Assembly: GCA_964595485.1 (NCBI GenBank)
Contig: CAZQQN010000003.1
Location: 1 to 64,000, forward strand
Source of the DNA: CAZQQN01 sp964595485
Lineage (GTDB): Bacteria; Bacteroidota; Bacteroidia; CAILMK01; CAYYUA01
Direction of reading: 5' to 3'
Length of the DNA: 64,000 nt
Shown here: positions 25,554 through 33,102 of the stretch, piece by piece
Layout: every line of letters begins with the position of its first letter
Numbering within the stretch: position 1 is the first letter of the stretch
Position numbers and translations under genes: made by a program
Notes under the pieces: model-generated
What the model saw: only the letters and a program-made list of their open reading frames with translations
Database searches by the model: none
What the model was told of the DNA's origin: nothing

Positions 25554-26330
25554 TTATTCAGAGGTTTCACCATTTTCCCTTAATGTCTTTTCACGGGCAA
25601 TTGAGAAAATCAACAGGCCATAACCAGCTTTAGCAATAATATCTGCCATACTGTAGCCTACCTGTAAGAAAGCTTCTGAAGCCCCGCCTGAAAGGCCGTA
25701 AAATGGAGCCATGTAAACAATAGGGTAAAAACCCCAAACAAAAACAGTCAGCAGCAGAATGTTTCTGACTAGAATTTTGACACGACCGGTTTCATCTTTG
25801 GCGGCGCCCCAAATTTCCTGAACCAATTTGACAAGGATTATCACAAAGAAAATGCTGGAGATTAAACCCCAAAACCCTCTTAATGAAAACAGAGAAGTAT
25901 CATCGGTTCTTATTTCCCCAAAATAACCGGTAACCAGCATTAAAACTGCTGATCCAGCCAGAATTGTCATGAGACTTCTCGATTTTTCTCTTGACAAATT
26001 CATCACCTGAACCAACTCAACCAAAAGCAATGGCACGGTAATTAGCCAATCTGCATACCGATACGCGTCATTGAATGGCTTTCCGGTAGGTTGGTAGGCA
26101 CCTCCTTCAAGTACAAATGCTTCCGCCCATGAATGGGAAATACGGAAGTAATGGTAAGCCGCAATACCTACAACAATGGCTGAAGTAAGCAGGGCTTTTT
26201 GGTAATGCTCATTTACATGTTTTCTTCCAAGAATGAAGAATAAACCAGAGCCCAGAAATGCCGCAATGGTTAGCGACATAAAATTGTAGACCAAACTGTA
26301 TTGGCCAACGGTCAGTTCAGGAAGTTCCAT
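25554..26330 (-). CDS. Xanthorhodopsin-like light-driven proton pump
   Basis: A 258-residue seven-helix retinal protein when started at the ATG at 26330. The frame opens at 26354, but the promoter ends 4 bases before that upstream ATG. Key residues by this numbering: H60 (the His that pairs with the acceptor), R91, D94 (proton acceptor), T98, E105 (donor), so the motif is D-T-E, a proton pump. D230 and K234 (Schiff base) lie in helix G (YSMADIIAKAGYG). L102 at the spectral-tuning site predicts green absorption. G155 in RGFWGLIS aligns with bacteriorhodopsin W138 and xanthorhodopsin G156, opening a window for a carotenoid antenna. Retinal synthesis (blh, crtIBY) is not in the window. The next genes on the strand are two membrane microproteins. 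Confidence 0.95.
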   Translation of the reverse strand: MELPELTVGQYSLVYNFMSLTIAAFLGSGLFFILGRKHVNEHYQKALLTSAIVVGIAAYHYFRISHSWAEAFVLEGGAYQPTGKPFNDAYRYADWLITVPLLLVELVQVMNLSREKSRSLMTILAGSAVLMLVTGYFGEIRTDDTSLFSLRGFWGLISSIFFVIILVKLVQEIWGAAKDETGRVKILVRNILLLTVFVWGFYPIVYMAPFYGLSGGASEAFLQVGYSMADIIAKAGYGLLIFSIAREKTLRENGETSE

Positions 26331-26358
26331 AGATAAATAATTTTTGGGTTTCATCTAT

Positions 26359-26389
26359 CAAACCTAAGAATATAGATTTTGTTTACAAA
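26359..26389 (-). promoter_or_regulatory. Consensus Bacteroidota promoter of the rhodopsin gene
   Basis: On the minus strand TTTG (26389-26386), 19 bases, then TAGGTTTG (26366-26359): an exact match to the TTTG-N19-TAnnTTTG consensus of Bacteroidota housekeeping sigma factors. Transcription would begin around 26350, over the upstream ATG at 26354, which moves the true start to the ATG at 26330 with a leader of about 20 bases. Confidence 0.75.
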
Positions 26390-26619
26390 ATTTTTTAAAA
26401 ATTTAAACAAAAATTGGCTTTTTGAAGCACTTAGAGCTTTTATCGTTAAACTATAATAGCTTTAAGTTTTACAGAGGGGGCTTGATTAAGCCATTTCACA
26501 CGCTGGATCGCGGGCCTAATGGCCTGTACTGTCACCCGTCTTAAGGTCCTTGTGCTTTATTTGCAATGGATAAGGTTGAAATAGCCATGGCATAAATGAC
26601 CCTAAGAACAGGAGAAATG

Positions 26620-27144
26620 CTAAAGCCTAATCAAAGCTTTCGCTTGTTCTTTAAGAAGATCGTGGTAAAATGGATTAACAAGGGAATCTCCTTGAAGCTG
26701 TTCTTCAATATGAGGTATTTTAGGCTTATTGGGTAGAACAGCCATGCCCAGGTGATGGAGGATGTCAGTCATATGGCTTAAGGCCAGCGCAGCTCCCTGC
26801 GTATTGGAGGAGAAGCCTATTAAGGCACCTTTTTTTCCTGTAAAAGTATCCGGGTATCGCAATCCATCCATGAATGCTTTCAAAGCACCGGGAAATGACC
26901 CGTTGTATTCAGATATGACAAAAACGACCTTTTCAATACCATCGATTTTATCCTGCAATTCGTTTACCTCTGGATGTTTCAGGGCATTTTCATAAAGGGC
27001 ACTGAAAATAAAATCCCGGGGTAAAATATTTAGGTCTAGTACCTCATTGTCAGCTCCTTCTTGGGTTAGGATCTCACTGTATATATCTGCTATTGCCTTT
27101 GAGCGCGAATATTTGCGGTTGGTTCCGGAGATAATGAGTATCAT
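26620..27144 (-). CDS. NADPH-dependent FMN reductase family protein
   Basis: A 174-residue flavodoxin-fold protein when begun at the ATG at 27144 (MILIISGTNRKYSRSKAIA); the frame extends to a TTG at 27165. The FMN-phosphate loop is SGTNRKYSRSKA (about 6-17). FVISEYNGSFPGALKAFMDG (about 80-100) is the second flavin-binding loop. GFSSNTQGAALALSHM completes the family pattern. Members reduce quinones, chromate or azo dyes, or supply FMNH2; the substrate is not evident. The gene lies 290 bases upstream of the rhodopsin gene on the same strand but is separated by the rhodopsin promoter, and it diverges from atpD. Confidence 0.9.
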   Translation of the reverse strand: MILIISGTNRKYSRSKAIADIYSEILTQEGADNEVLDLNILPRDFIFSALYENALKHPEVNELQDKIDGIEKVVFVISEYNGSFPGALKAFMDGLRYPDTFTGKKGALIGFSSNTQGAALALSHMTDILHHLGMAVLPNKPKIPHIEEQLQGDSLVNPFYHDLLKEQAKALIRL

Positions 27145-27325
27145 TAAAAAGGTTTTTAATCTCAAACAATGGGTAAAGGAATAACATACTACTTTAGTTT
27201 ACAAAGGAAAAATAAAACAATGGCTTTACCCTGTTAGCTATTTTAATCCAAATTCACTGTAAATTCCCATAGTACCCTGTTGATAACGATTTCAACAGGA
27301 CCTAAAAATCCTTTAGTAACATTAA

Positions 27326-27355
27326 TTTGATTTTTTTGTGAAACCCCTATATTTG
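27326..27355 (+). promoter_or_regulatory. Promoter of atpDC
   Basis: TTTG (27326-27329), 18 bases, then TATATTTG (27348-27355). It lies inside an N-terminal extension of the open frame, so the start of atpD must be the ATG at 27389, 34 bases further on. Confidence 0.7.
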
Positions 27356-27388
27356 CACTCCATTTTCGAGAAAATAAAATCCTTTACA

Positions 27389-28909
27389 ATGGAAAACAAA
27401 GGTAGTATAGCCCAGGTAATAGGGCCGGTTGTGGACGTAAGCTTTGAGGAAGAAGGTTCTCAACTGCCCCAAATAATGCACGCTCTTCACGTTTACAGGG
27501 CAGATGGTTCAATACTGGTTCTGGAGGTACAGCAGCACCTCGGAGAGGATATTGTTCGCACAATTGCTATGGATTCAACCGAAGGATTGGTCCGTAAAAT
27601 GGAAGTTGTTGATACTGGTGAATCTATCCGGGTACCGATTGGTGATAATATTTTAGGTCGCTTATTCAATGTTGTAGGGAATAACATCGATGGTTTTAAA
27701 CAGGTAGAAACTGACAAATACCGGCCTATTCACCAGGAACCCCCCCATTACGAAAATTTATCAACTTCAGATGAGCCGCTTTGGACCGGGATTAAGGTAA
27801 TCGACTTACTGGAGCCGTATTCTAAAGGTGGTAAAATTGGCCTATTTGGCGGAGCAGGTGTTGGTAAGACGGTTCTTATCATGGAGTTGATTAACAACAT
27901 TGCCAAGGCTTATGAGGGCATCTCTGTTTTTACGGGTGTAGGTGAGCGAACAAGGGAAGGTAATGACCTGCTCAGGGAAATGTTAGAAGCTGGGGTAATT
28001 AATTATGGGGATGAATTTCGTAAGTCCATGGATGAAGGTGGTTGGGACCTTTCTAAAATTGATGAGAAAGCTGTTCAAAGCTCACAAGCAACACTGGTTT
28101 TTGGTCAAATGAACGAACCTCCCGGTGCACGCGCAAGGGTAGCGCTTACCGGCCTAAGTGTTGCTGAGTATTTTAGGGACGGAGACGAAGACAGTGAAGA
28201 AGGCCGAGATATCCTTCTCTTTATTGATAATATTTTCCGGTTTACGCAGGCAGGTTCAGAAGTTTCGGCTTTGTTAGGCCGTATGCCGTCAGCTGTAGGT
28301 TATCAACCGACACTTGGTACTGAAATGGGTGAAATGCAAGAGCGCATCACCTCAACCAAGCGTGGCTCCATTACTTCAGTTCAAGCTGTTTACGTTCCAG
28401 CAGACGACTTGACTGATCCAGCTCCGGCAACTACTTTCGCTCACCTTGACGCAACTACGGTTTTGAGCAGGAAAATTGCTGAGCAAGGTATTTATCCAGC
28501 TGTTGACCCCTTGGATTCTACCTCTCGTATCCTGGAACCGGCCGTTGTTGGAAACGAACATAACAATACTGCTGAGCGAGTAAAAGAAATATTACAACGC
28601 TACAATGAATTACAGGATATCATTGCTATTTTAGGTATGGAAGAACTTTCCGAGGAGGATAAGACAGTAGTTCACCGTGCAAGAAGGGTTCAGCGCTTCT
28701 TGTCCCAGCCATTTCACGTAGCAGAGCAGTTTACCAATATACCTGGCAAGTTGGTTTCCATTGAAGATACCATTAAAGGTTTCAATAAAATCCTCGATGG
28801 TGAGGTTGACCAATACCCTGAAGCAGCTTTTAACCTGGTAGGAACTATTGAGGAAGCTGTTGAAAAGGGCGAGCAGCTATTAGCTGAGACTGAAAAAGAA
28901 GCATCCTGA
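27389..28909 (+). CDS. atpD: ATP synthase F1 subunit beta
   Basis: A 506-residue catalytic subunit of F1. MENKGSIAQVIGPVVDVSF is the standard start. The open frame runs 17 codons further upstream (from 27338), but the promoter sits in that extension. The Walker A motif GGAGVGKTVL (about 158-166), ILLFIDNIFRFTQAGSEVS (Walker B and arginine-linked region, about 265) and VQAVYVPADDLTDPAPATTFAHLD (about 330) are intact. It makes or hydrolyses ATP at the cytoplasmic face using the proton gradient. atpC follows 24 bases later. The separation of atpDC from atpBEFHAG is common in Bacteroidota. The proton-pumping rhodopsin about 1 kb upstream on the other strand is a suggestive neighbour. Confidence 0.98.
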   Translation: MENKGSIAQVIGPVVDVSFEEEGSQLPQIMHALHVYRADGSILVLEVQQHLGEDIVRTIAMDSTEGLVRKMEVVDTGESIRVPIGDNILGRLFNVVGNNIDGFKQVETDKYRPIHQEPPHYENLSTSDEPLWTGIKVIDLLEPYSKGGKIGLFGGAGVGKTVLIMELINNIAKAYEGISVFTGVGERTREGNDLLREMLEAGVINYGDEFRKSMDEGGWDLSKIDEKAVQSSQATLVFGQMNEPPGARARVALTGLSVAEYFRDGDEDSEEGRDILLFIDNIFRFTQAGSEVSALLGRMPSAVGYQPTLGTEMGEMQERITSTKRGSITSVQAVYVPADDLTDPAPATTFAHLDATTVLSRKIAEQGIYPAVDPLDSTSRILEPAVVGNEHNNTAERVKEILQRYNELQDIIAILGMEELSEEDKTVVHRARRVQRFLSQPFHVAEQFTNIPGKLVSIEDTIKGFNKILDGEVDQYPEAAFNLVGTIEEAVEKGEQLLAETEKEAS

Positions 28910-28933
28910 TAAATCCCTGAACGTTTAAACTTT

Positions 28934-29167
28934 ATGCAATTAGAGATAATAACCCCTGAGGATACCCTATTTCAGGGAGAAATCCAGGGAGCGAAATTTC
29001 CAGGTTTAGATGGTTCTTTTGAAATTTTAAAAGGCCATGCACCTATGATTTCCCGAATAGAGGCTGGCCAAATCCGTGTTACCACCGCTAAAGAGGAAAC
29101 ACAGTATTACACCGTTGAAGATGGCTTTGTAGAAGTTAGGGATAATAACGTTATAGCACTCGTATAA
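28934..29167 (+). CDS. atpC: ATP synthase F1 subunit epsilon
   Basis: A 77-residue protein with only the N-terminal beta-sandwich domain of epsilon: MQLEIITPEDTLFQGE, then SFEILKGHAPMISRIEAGQI and YTVEDGFVEVRDNNVIALV. The C-terminal helical inhibitory domain of E. coli epsilon (about 50 residues) is absent, as is usual in Bacteroidota, so the classical epsilon-arm inhibition of ATP hydrolysis is not expected. It couples the central stalk to the beta subunits. It is 24 bases downstream of atpD and is followed by a terminator, so atpDC forms a two-gene operon. Confidence 0.95.
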   Translation: MQLEIITPEDTLFQGEIQGAKFPGLDGSFEILKGHAPMISRIEAGQIRVTTAKEETQYYTVEDGFVEVRDNNVIALV

Positions 29168-29199
29168 GATTAGTTGAAGCGATACTTTCGATTTTTGAG

Positions 29200-29233
29200 A
29201 AAAAGGCGGATAATTATTTATTCGCCTTTTTTT
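29200..29233. terminator. Bidirectional terminator between atpC and the convergent glycosyltransferase gene
   Basis: AAAAAGGCG (29200-29208) pairs with CGCCTTTTTTT (29223-29233) across a 14-base AT-rich loop. The A-run on one side and the T-run on the other allow it to work in both directions. It overlaps the last codons and stop of the minus-strand gene ending at 29218, which encodes the terminal KKGE. Confidence 0.8.
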
Positions 29234-29976
29234 CTATCCGATATGTAGTACTGGTAGTTTTTGAAAAAACTTTTAAGCTTCATTTCAACAACGCCTAACA
29301 ATGCTTCTCTGAAAATTCCTTTCGACATTTTTGATTCCCCTTTCGATCGATCTGTGAATATGATAGGGATTTCGCGTAAGGTGAAACCTAATTTCCACGC
29401 AGCAAATTTCATTTCTATCTGGAAAGCATAGCCTTTAAATTTGATCTTATCCAGGTCAATAGCCTTCAGGACTTCCCTTTTAAAACAAACAAATCCAGCT
29501 GTTGTATCTTTAACCGGGATACCGGTAACGATTCCTACATACTTTGATGCCAGGTATGAAAGTATCACCCGGCCCATGGGCCAATTGACTACATTGACGC
29601 CTTTAATATACCGGGAGCCAATTGCCAGATCAGCCCCGTCATCCCTGCAAGTGTGGTAAAGCCTAACCAAATCCTCTGGATTGTGGGAAAAATCGGCATC
29701 CATCTCAAAAATGTAAGAATAATTACGTTTCATAGCCCACCTGAATCCCTCAATATAAGCTGTCCCAAGCCCTTGCTTGCCAGGGCGCTGATAAAGATAA
29801 AGCCTGTCGGGAAATTCATCTTGTAACTGCCGAATGATCCTGGAAGTTTGATCGGGAGAATTATCATCTACAATCAGAACATCAAATTGAACTGCTAAGG
29901 ATAAAACCTTTCGGACAATAGCCTCTATATTGGCTTCTTCTTTATAAGTTGGTATAACGACAACAGAGTCACTCAA
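29218..29976 (-). CDS. Polyprenol-phosphate mannosyltransferase-like (GT2) protein
   Basis: A 252-residue GT2 enzyme of the dolichol-phosphate mannose synthase type: VVVIPTYKEEANIEAIVRKV (about 4-23), IVDDNSPDQTS (about 35-45), the PGKQGLGTAYIEGF loop, the metal-binding FEMDADFSHNPEDL motif (about 90-103), and GSRYIKG. The IRE..I.F.DR.KGESKM end (REIPIIFTDRSKGESKM) is characteristic. It lacks the C-terminal membrane helices of longer forms. It should move a hexose from a nucleotide sugar to polyprenol phosphate at the inner membrane. The start appears to be TTG at 29976, supported by AAAAGGA upstream; an ATG in frame is missing. Confidence 0.88.
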   Translation of the reverse strand: MSDSVVVIPTYKEEANIEAIVRKVLSLAVQFDVLIVDDNSPDQTSRIIRQLQDEFPDRLYLYQRPGKQGLGTAYIEGFRWAMKRNYSYIFEMDADFSHNPEDLVRLYHTCRDDGADLAIGSRYIKGVNVVNWPMGRVILSYLASKYVGIVTGIPVKDTTAGFVCFKREVLKAIDLDKIKFKGYAFQIEMKFAAWKLGFTLREIPIIFTDRSKGESKMSKGIFREALLGVVEMKLKSFFKNYQYYISDRKKGE

Positions 29977-30147
29977 TTTGATGTCCTTTTATTAAAACCT
30001 GACCTTTGTTTAAAGCAAGCCAAAAATCTCAATATTTTGGGAAAAATTAAGGCTTAAAGATAAAAATGTTCCAAATATTATGCCTTTTATTGCGCTATTG
30101 AGGTTATAGTATGCCAAAAGGGAAAAAAGCCATTAAACTATTAGCCT

Positions 30148-30630
30148 ATGAAGAAGGTGATCTTTTTGGACCGGGATGGAGTGATTATTGAAGAAGATGG
30201 GGATTATAGCTATCTTCCCGAGCATGTTAAAATGGTTAAGGGAATAGAATCCTTTCTGAAAGCAAAGCAGAAAGAAGGATTTGATCTCATAACGATAACC
30301 AATCAAGGCGGTATACAAAAGGGATATTACTCGCACGAGCATGTTCAAAATATCCATGAACTCCTGGATCAACACTTCAGGAAATACGGGATAAATTTTT
30401 TAGATTGGTTCTATTGTCCACACCATGATTCCATTGAGTATTGCCTGTGCCGTAAGCCGGAATCCTTGATGATTGAAAAAGCCATTGCTAAACATGGCAT
30501 CAATAAAGACCATTCCTATTTGATCGGTGATAAAGATTCTGATGTAGCTGCTGCCATTAATGGCGGCATTAAGCCGGTTAAAATAGAATCCAACCAGGAC
30601 CTAAACACGTTAGGGCTTGATTTGCATTAA
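30148..30630 (+). CDS. gmhB: HAD phosphatase, D-glycero-D-manno-heptose-1,7-bisphosphate 7-phosphatase-like
   Basis: A 160-residue HAD enzyme with the FLDRDGVIIEE motif (nucleophile D8, D10), ITNQGGI (motif II) and IGDKDSDVAAAINGG (motif IV). The Cys/His cluster FYCPHHDSIEYCLCRKP matches the zinc-binding loop that distinguishes GmhB. It would remove the 7-phosphate from heptose bisphosphate in LPS or S-layer heptose synthesis. hldD, coding for a later step of the same ADP-heptose pathway, is in this window at 53941, so the two probably work together. A histidinol-phosphatase role is an alternative. The gene lies alone between convergent and divergent neighbours. Confidence 0.88.
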   Translation: MKKVIFLDRDGVIIEEDGDYSYLPEHVKMVKGIESFLKAKQKEGFDLITITNQGGIQKGYYSHEHVQNIHELLDQHFRKYGINFLDWFYCPHHDSIEYCLCRKPESLMIEKAIAKHGINKDHSYLIGDKDSDVAAAINGGIKPVKIESNQDLNTLGLDLH

Positions 30631-30745
30631 CAATTGTTCATTATTACAAATATCCAACCAGGATATTTTGATAAGGAAACAGTAATCAGGGTGGGCAATG
30701 GCATCCACCCTTTTACTGCTATCAGGCAAGCAAATAGTACTTGGT

Positions 30746-31321
30746 TTAATCTCCGTGAGCGTAAGGGTTGTTTTGCTGAACTTTGTCAAAGTTTTGTTCC
30801 CAATTAGGCGGAAGCTCCATAACATGACCACAATTGTCACAAGTGCGGTGTTCAATAGATGAATAAAAGTTGTTCATGACAATAGGGAATTGCTTAACAA
30901 TGTCCTCAAGGAAGAAATACTCCTCATAAAGTTTGCTTCCGCAGTTATCACAAAAGTAAACGAAGCCATCCCTTTCACCCTTTTCACGGTGTTTTTCAAT
31001 AATGAGGCCAATGGTGTTTTCAAATCTTTGGGGAGAGTGAAGTACTTTAGGAGGCAAGAGGAACATTTCCCCCTCTTTAATGGGAACGTCCCTGAATTGG
31101 CCATCATCTACAATTTTAACATTGATATCACCTTCCACCTGGAAGAACAACTCTTCGCTTTCATTGTAATGGAAATCTTTCCGGGTGTTTGGCCCACCTG
31201 ATACCATTACAATGAAATTGTCATTACCCTTGTAAACCGTTTCATTGCTAACGGGAGGCTTTAATAAGTGACGATGTTCGTCAATCCATTGCTGAAAATT
31301 AATGGGACCGGGAACTGCCAT
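30746..31321 (-). CDS. haaO: 3-hydroxyanthranilate 3,4-dioxygenase
   Basis: A 191-residue cupin-fold Fe(II) dioxygenase of tryptophan (kynurenine) breakdown or NAD synthesis. FHYNESEELFFQVEGD supplies the metal-binding His and Glu, with FLLPPKVLHSPQRF behind it. The C-terminal rubredoxin-like site (YFCDNCGSKLYEE, HRTCDNCGHVMELP) with two CxxC pairs is present, as in bacterial enzymes. The length is normal (about 175-190). No kynureninase or other kynurenine gene is adjacent, so it stands alone. It has a strong Shine-Dalgarno site, AAAGGAGGATATC before the ATG, unlike most genes in this window. Confidence 0.94.
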   Translation of the reverse strand: MAVPGPINFQQWIDEHRHLLKPPVSNETVYKGNDNFIVMVSGGPNTRKDFHYNESEELFFQVEGDINVKIVDDGQFRDVPIKEGEMFLLPPKVLHSPQRFENTIGLIIEKHREKGERDGFVYFCDNCGSKLYEEYFFLEDIVKQFPIVMNNFYSSIEHRTCDNCGHVMELPPNWEQNFDKVQQNNPYAHGD

Positions 31322-31501
31322 GATATCCTCCTTTTTTTAAAGATGATTTTTGAATTTGGAATTTAAGAAGTTTGTTAAACTTACTAAAATTTTAAGCTTC
31401 TCTAATGAATAAATACCATTTCAAGGGGATTGGTGAGATACACCAAAGTATAAACCCCTGCTTTTTCATAAATTTACACCCTAAAATGTTCGATAAACCC
31501 T

Positions 31502-32032
31502 ATGTCAGCCATTATTCTTGATCAAGCCCGGTTTGATATTACCGTTCAAAGGCTTTGTTATCAACTCATCGAACAACATGGCAATTTTGAGGAGTCTGCT
31601 CTTATCGGGCTTCAGCCAAGGGGCGTTTACCTGGCTCAAAGTATACGGGATCGTCTAAAGGATATTCTGTGGGTTGATAATTTACCGTATGGTTACCTGG
31701 ATCCAACATTTTATCGTGACGATTTTCGCAGGAGGGAAGAACCGTTAAAACCGCAGGAAAGTGATATCAATTTTCTGTTAGAAAGTAAAAAAGTGATTTT
31801 AGTAGATGATGTCCTTTATACCGGCCGAACGGTCAGGGCTGGTTTGGATGCGCTTTTGGATTATGGCAGGCCCGATAAAGTTGAGTTCCTGGTTTTAGTG
31901 GATAGGCGGTTTAGCCGTCACTTACCCATCGATTCTGATTATGTGGGTATGTATGTTGATACGCGTTCTTCTCAGCAAGTGAAAGTTGAATGGCAGGAAT
32001 TGGAAGGTTCAAACCAAGTTTGGTTAGTATAA
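31502..32032 (+). CDS. pyrR: Bifunctional pyr operon regulator/uracil phosphoribosyltransferase
   Basis: A 176-residue PRTase-fold protein. The PRPP-binding motif VILVDDVLYTGRTVRAGLDAL (about 97-117) is intact, and the N-terminal GLQPRGVYLAQ loop fits PyrR. In Gram-positives PyrR regulates pyr mRNA and also has uracil PRTase activity. I see no anti-terminator hairpin in the short leader here, so the regulatory role in this genus is unclear. pyrB follows on the same strand after 134 bases, supporting a pyrimidine operon. A weak -7-like TAAATTTA lies upstream. Confidence 0.93.
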   Translation: MSAIILDQARFDITVQRLCYQLIEQHGNFEESALIGLQPRGVYLAQSIRDRLKDILWVDNLPYGYLDPTFYRDDFRRREEPLKPQESDINFLLESKKVILVDDVLYTGRTVRAGLDALLDYGRPDKVEFLVLVDRRFSRHLPIDSDYVGMYVDTRSSQQVKVEWQELEGSNQVWLV

Positions 32033-32166
32033 TGGTTGGAATTTATCAAGTTGGAATTTTCTGTATATAAACGGGTGCAACCAAGTAAAATTAAAACTGG
32101 TTACAGCAACCACAATGATTGAAGTGAATATAGATTTGAATAACGCCATTAATCGGATAATGCTTT

Positions 32167-33102
32167 ATGACTTCATTAAGCGTCAATAACCTGATTGGTA
32201 TTCGGGAAATCAATGAGGCTGATATCAAAACAATTTTTGAAACGGCTGATAATTTTAAAGAAGTCATAAACCGGCCTATTAAAAAGGTGCCCTCCCTAAG
32301 GGATGTTACCATCGCAAACGTTTTTTTTGAGAATTCCACCCGCACACGTATATCTTTCGAGCTTGCTGAGAAGCGATTATCAGCCGATAACCTGAATTTT
32401 AGTGCCTCAGTATCTTCGGTTAGTAAAGGCGAAACATTACTGGATACTGTGAACAACATCCTGGCAATGAAAGTGGACATGGTAATTATGCGGCATCCTC
32501 ATTCAGGTGCTGCTAATTTTTTAGCCAATAACATTGATGCGCAGGTTGTGAATGCCGGGGATGGTACGCATGAACATCCAACTCAGGCCCTATTGGATAC
32601 TTACTCTTTAACGCAGGAATTAGGAACCCTACAAGGTAAAAAGGTGGCTTTGATAGGCGATGTGATGCATTCACGTGTTTCCCTTTCCAATATCTTTTGC
32701 TTACAGAAATTAGGTGCAGAGGTGACTGTATGCGGACCTCCTACTTTGATACCCTATCACATGAAATCTATGGGCGTTTATGTTAACCACGATCTCCAGT
32801 CAACCCTTGAATGGTGTGATGTGGCCAATGTGTTACGAATTCAGCTTGAAAGACAGCATTATGGTTACCTGCCAAGCTTGCGTGAATATGCCATGACTTA
32901 CGGGGTAAAGCTTGAAAACCTGAACTCCCTGACTAAGCCCATCACCATTATGCATCCCGGTCCAATGAATAGGGGGGTAGAAATAGAGAGTGCTGTTGCT
33001 GACTCTGATCACGCTATTATACTTGACCAGGTTGAGAATGGCGTAGCCATCAGAATGGCCGTTTTGTACTTATTAGCCGGCCAGGTAAAACAGGATGATT
33101 AA
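32167..33102 (+). CDS. pyrB: Aspartate carbamoyltransferase catalytic subunit
   Basis: A 311-residue enzyme transferring carbamoyl from carbamoyl phosphate to aspartate in pyrimidine synthesis. The carbamoyl-phosphate motif FFENSTRTRISFELAEKRL (about 58-76) is intact, as are HPTQALLDTYS (about 138) and the MHPGPMNRGVEI end (about 265). No pyrI gene is adjacent, so this is probably the unregulated trimer form. It follows pyrR on the same strand. Its stop codon overlaps the stop of the convergent gene at 33099 by three bases, so there is no room for a terminator between them. Confidence 0.97.
   Translation: MTSLSVNNLIGIREINEADIKTIFETADNFKEVINRPIKKVPSLRDVTIANVFFENSTRTRISFELAEKRLSADNLNFSASVSSVSKGETLLDTVNNILAMKVDMVIMRHPHSGAANFLANNIDAQVVNAGDGTHEHPTQALLDTYSLTQELGTLQGKKVALIGDVMHSRVSLSNIFCLQKLGAEVTVCGPPTLIPYHMKSMGVYVNHDLQSTLEWCDVANVLRIQLERQHYGYLPSLREYAMTYGVKLENLNSLTKPITIMHPGPMNRGVEIESAVADSDHAIILDQVENGVAIRMAVLYLLAGQVKQDD

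Noticed and set aside
26459..26600. Stretch with GC-richer words (GGGCTTGATTAAGCC, GCGGGCCTAATGGCC) considered as a small RNA or tRNA
   Set aside because: I could not draw a cloverleaf or a convincing extended hairpin, and no promoter or terminator frames it.
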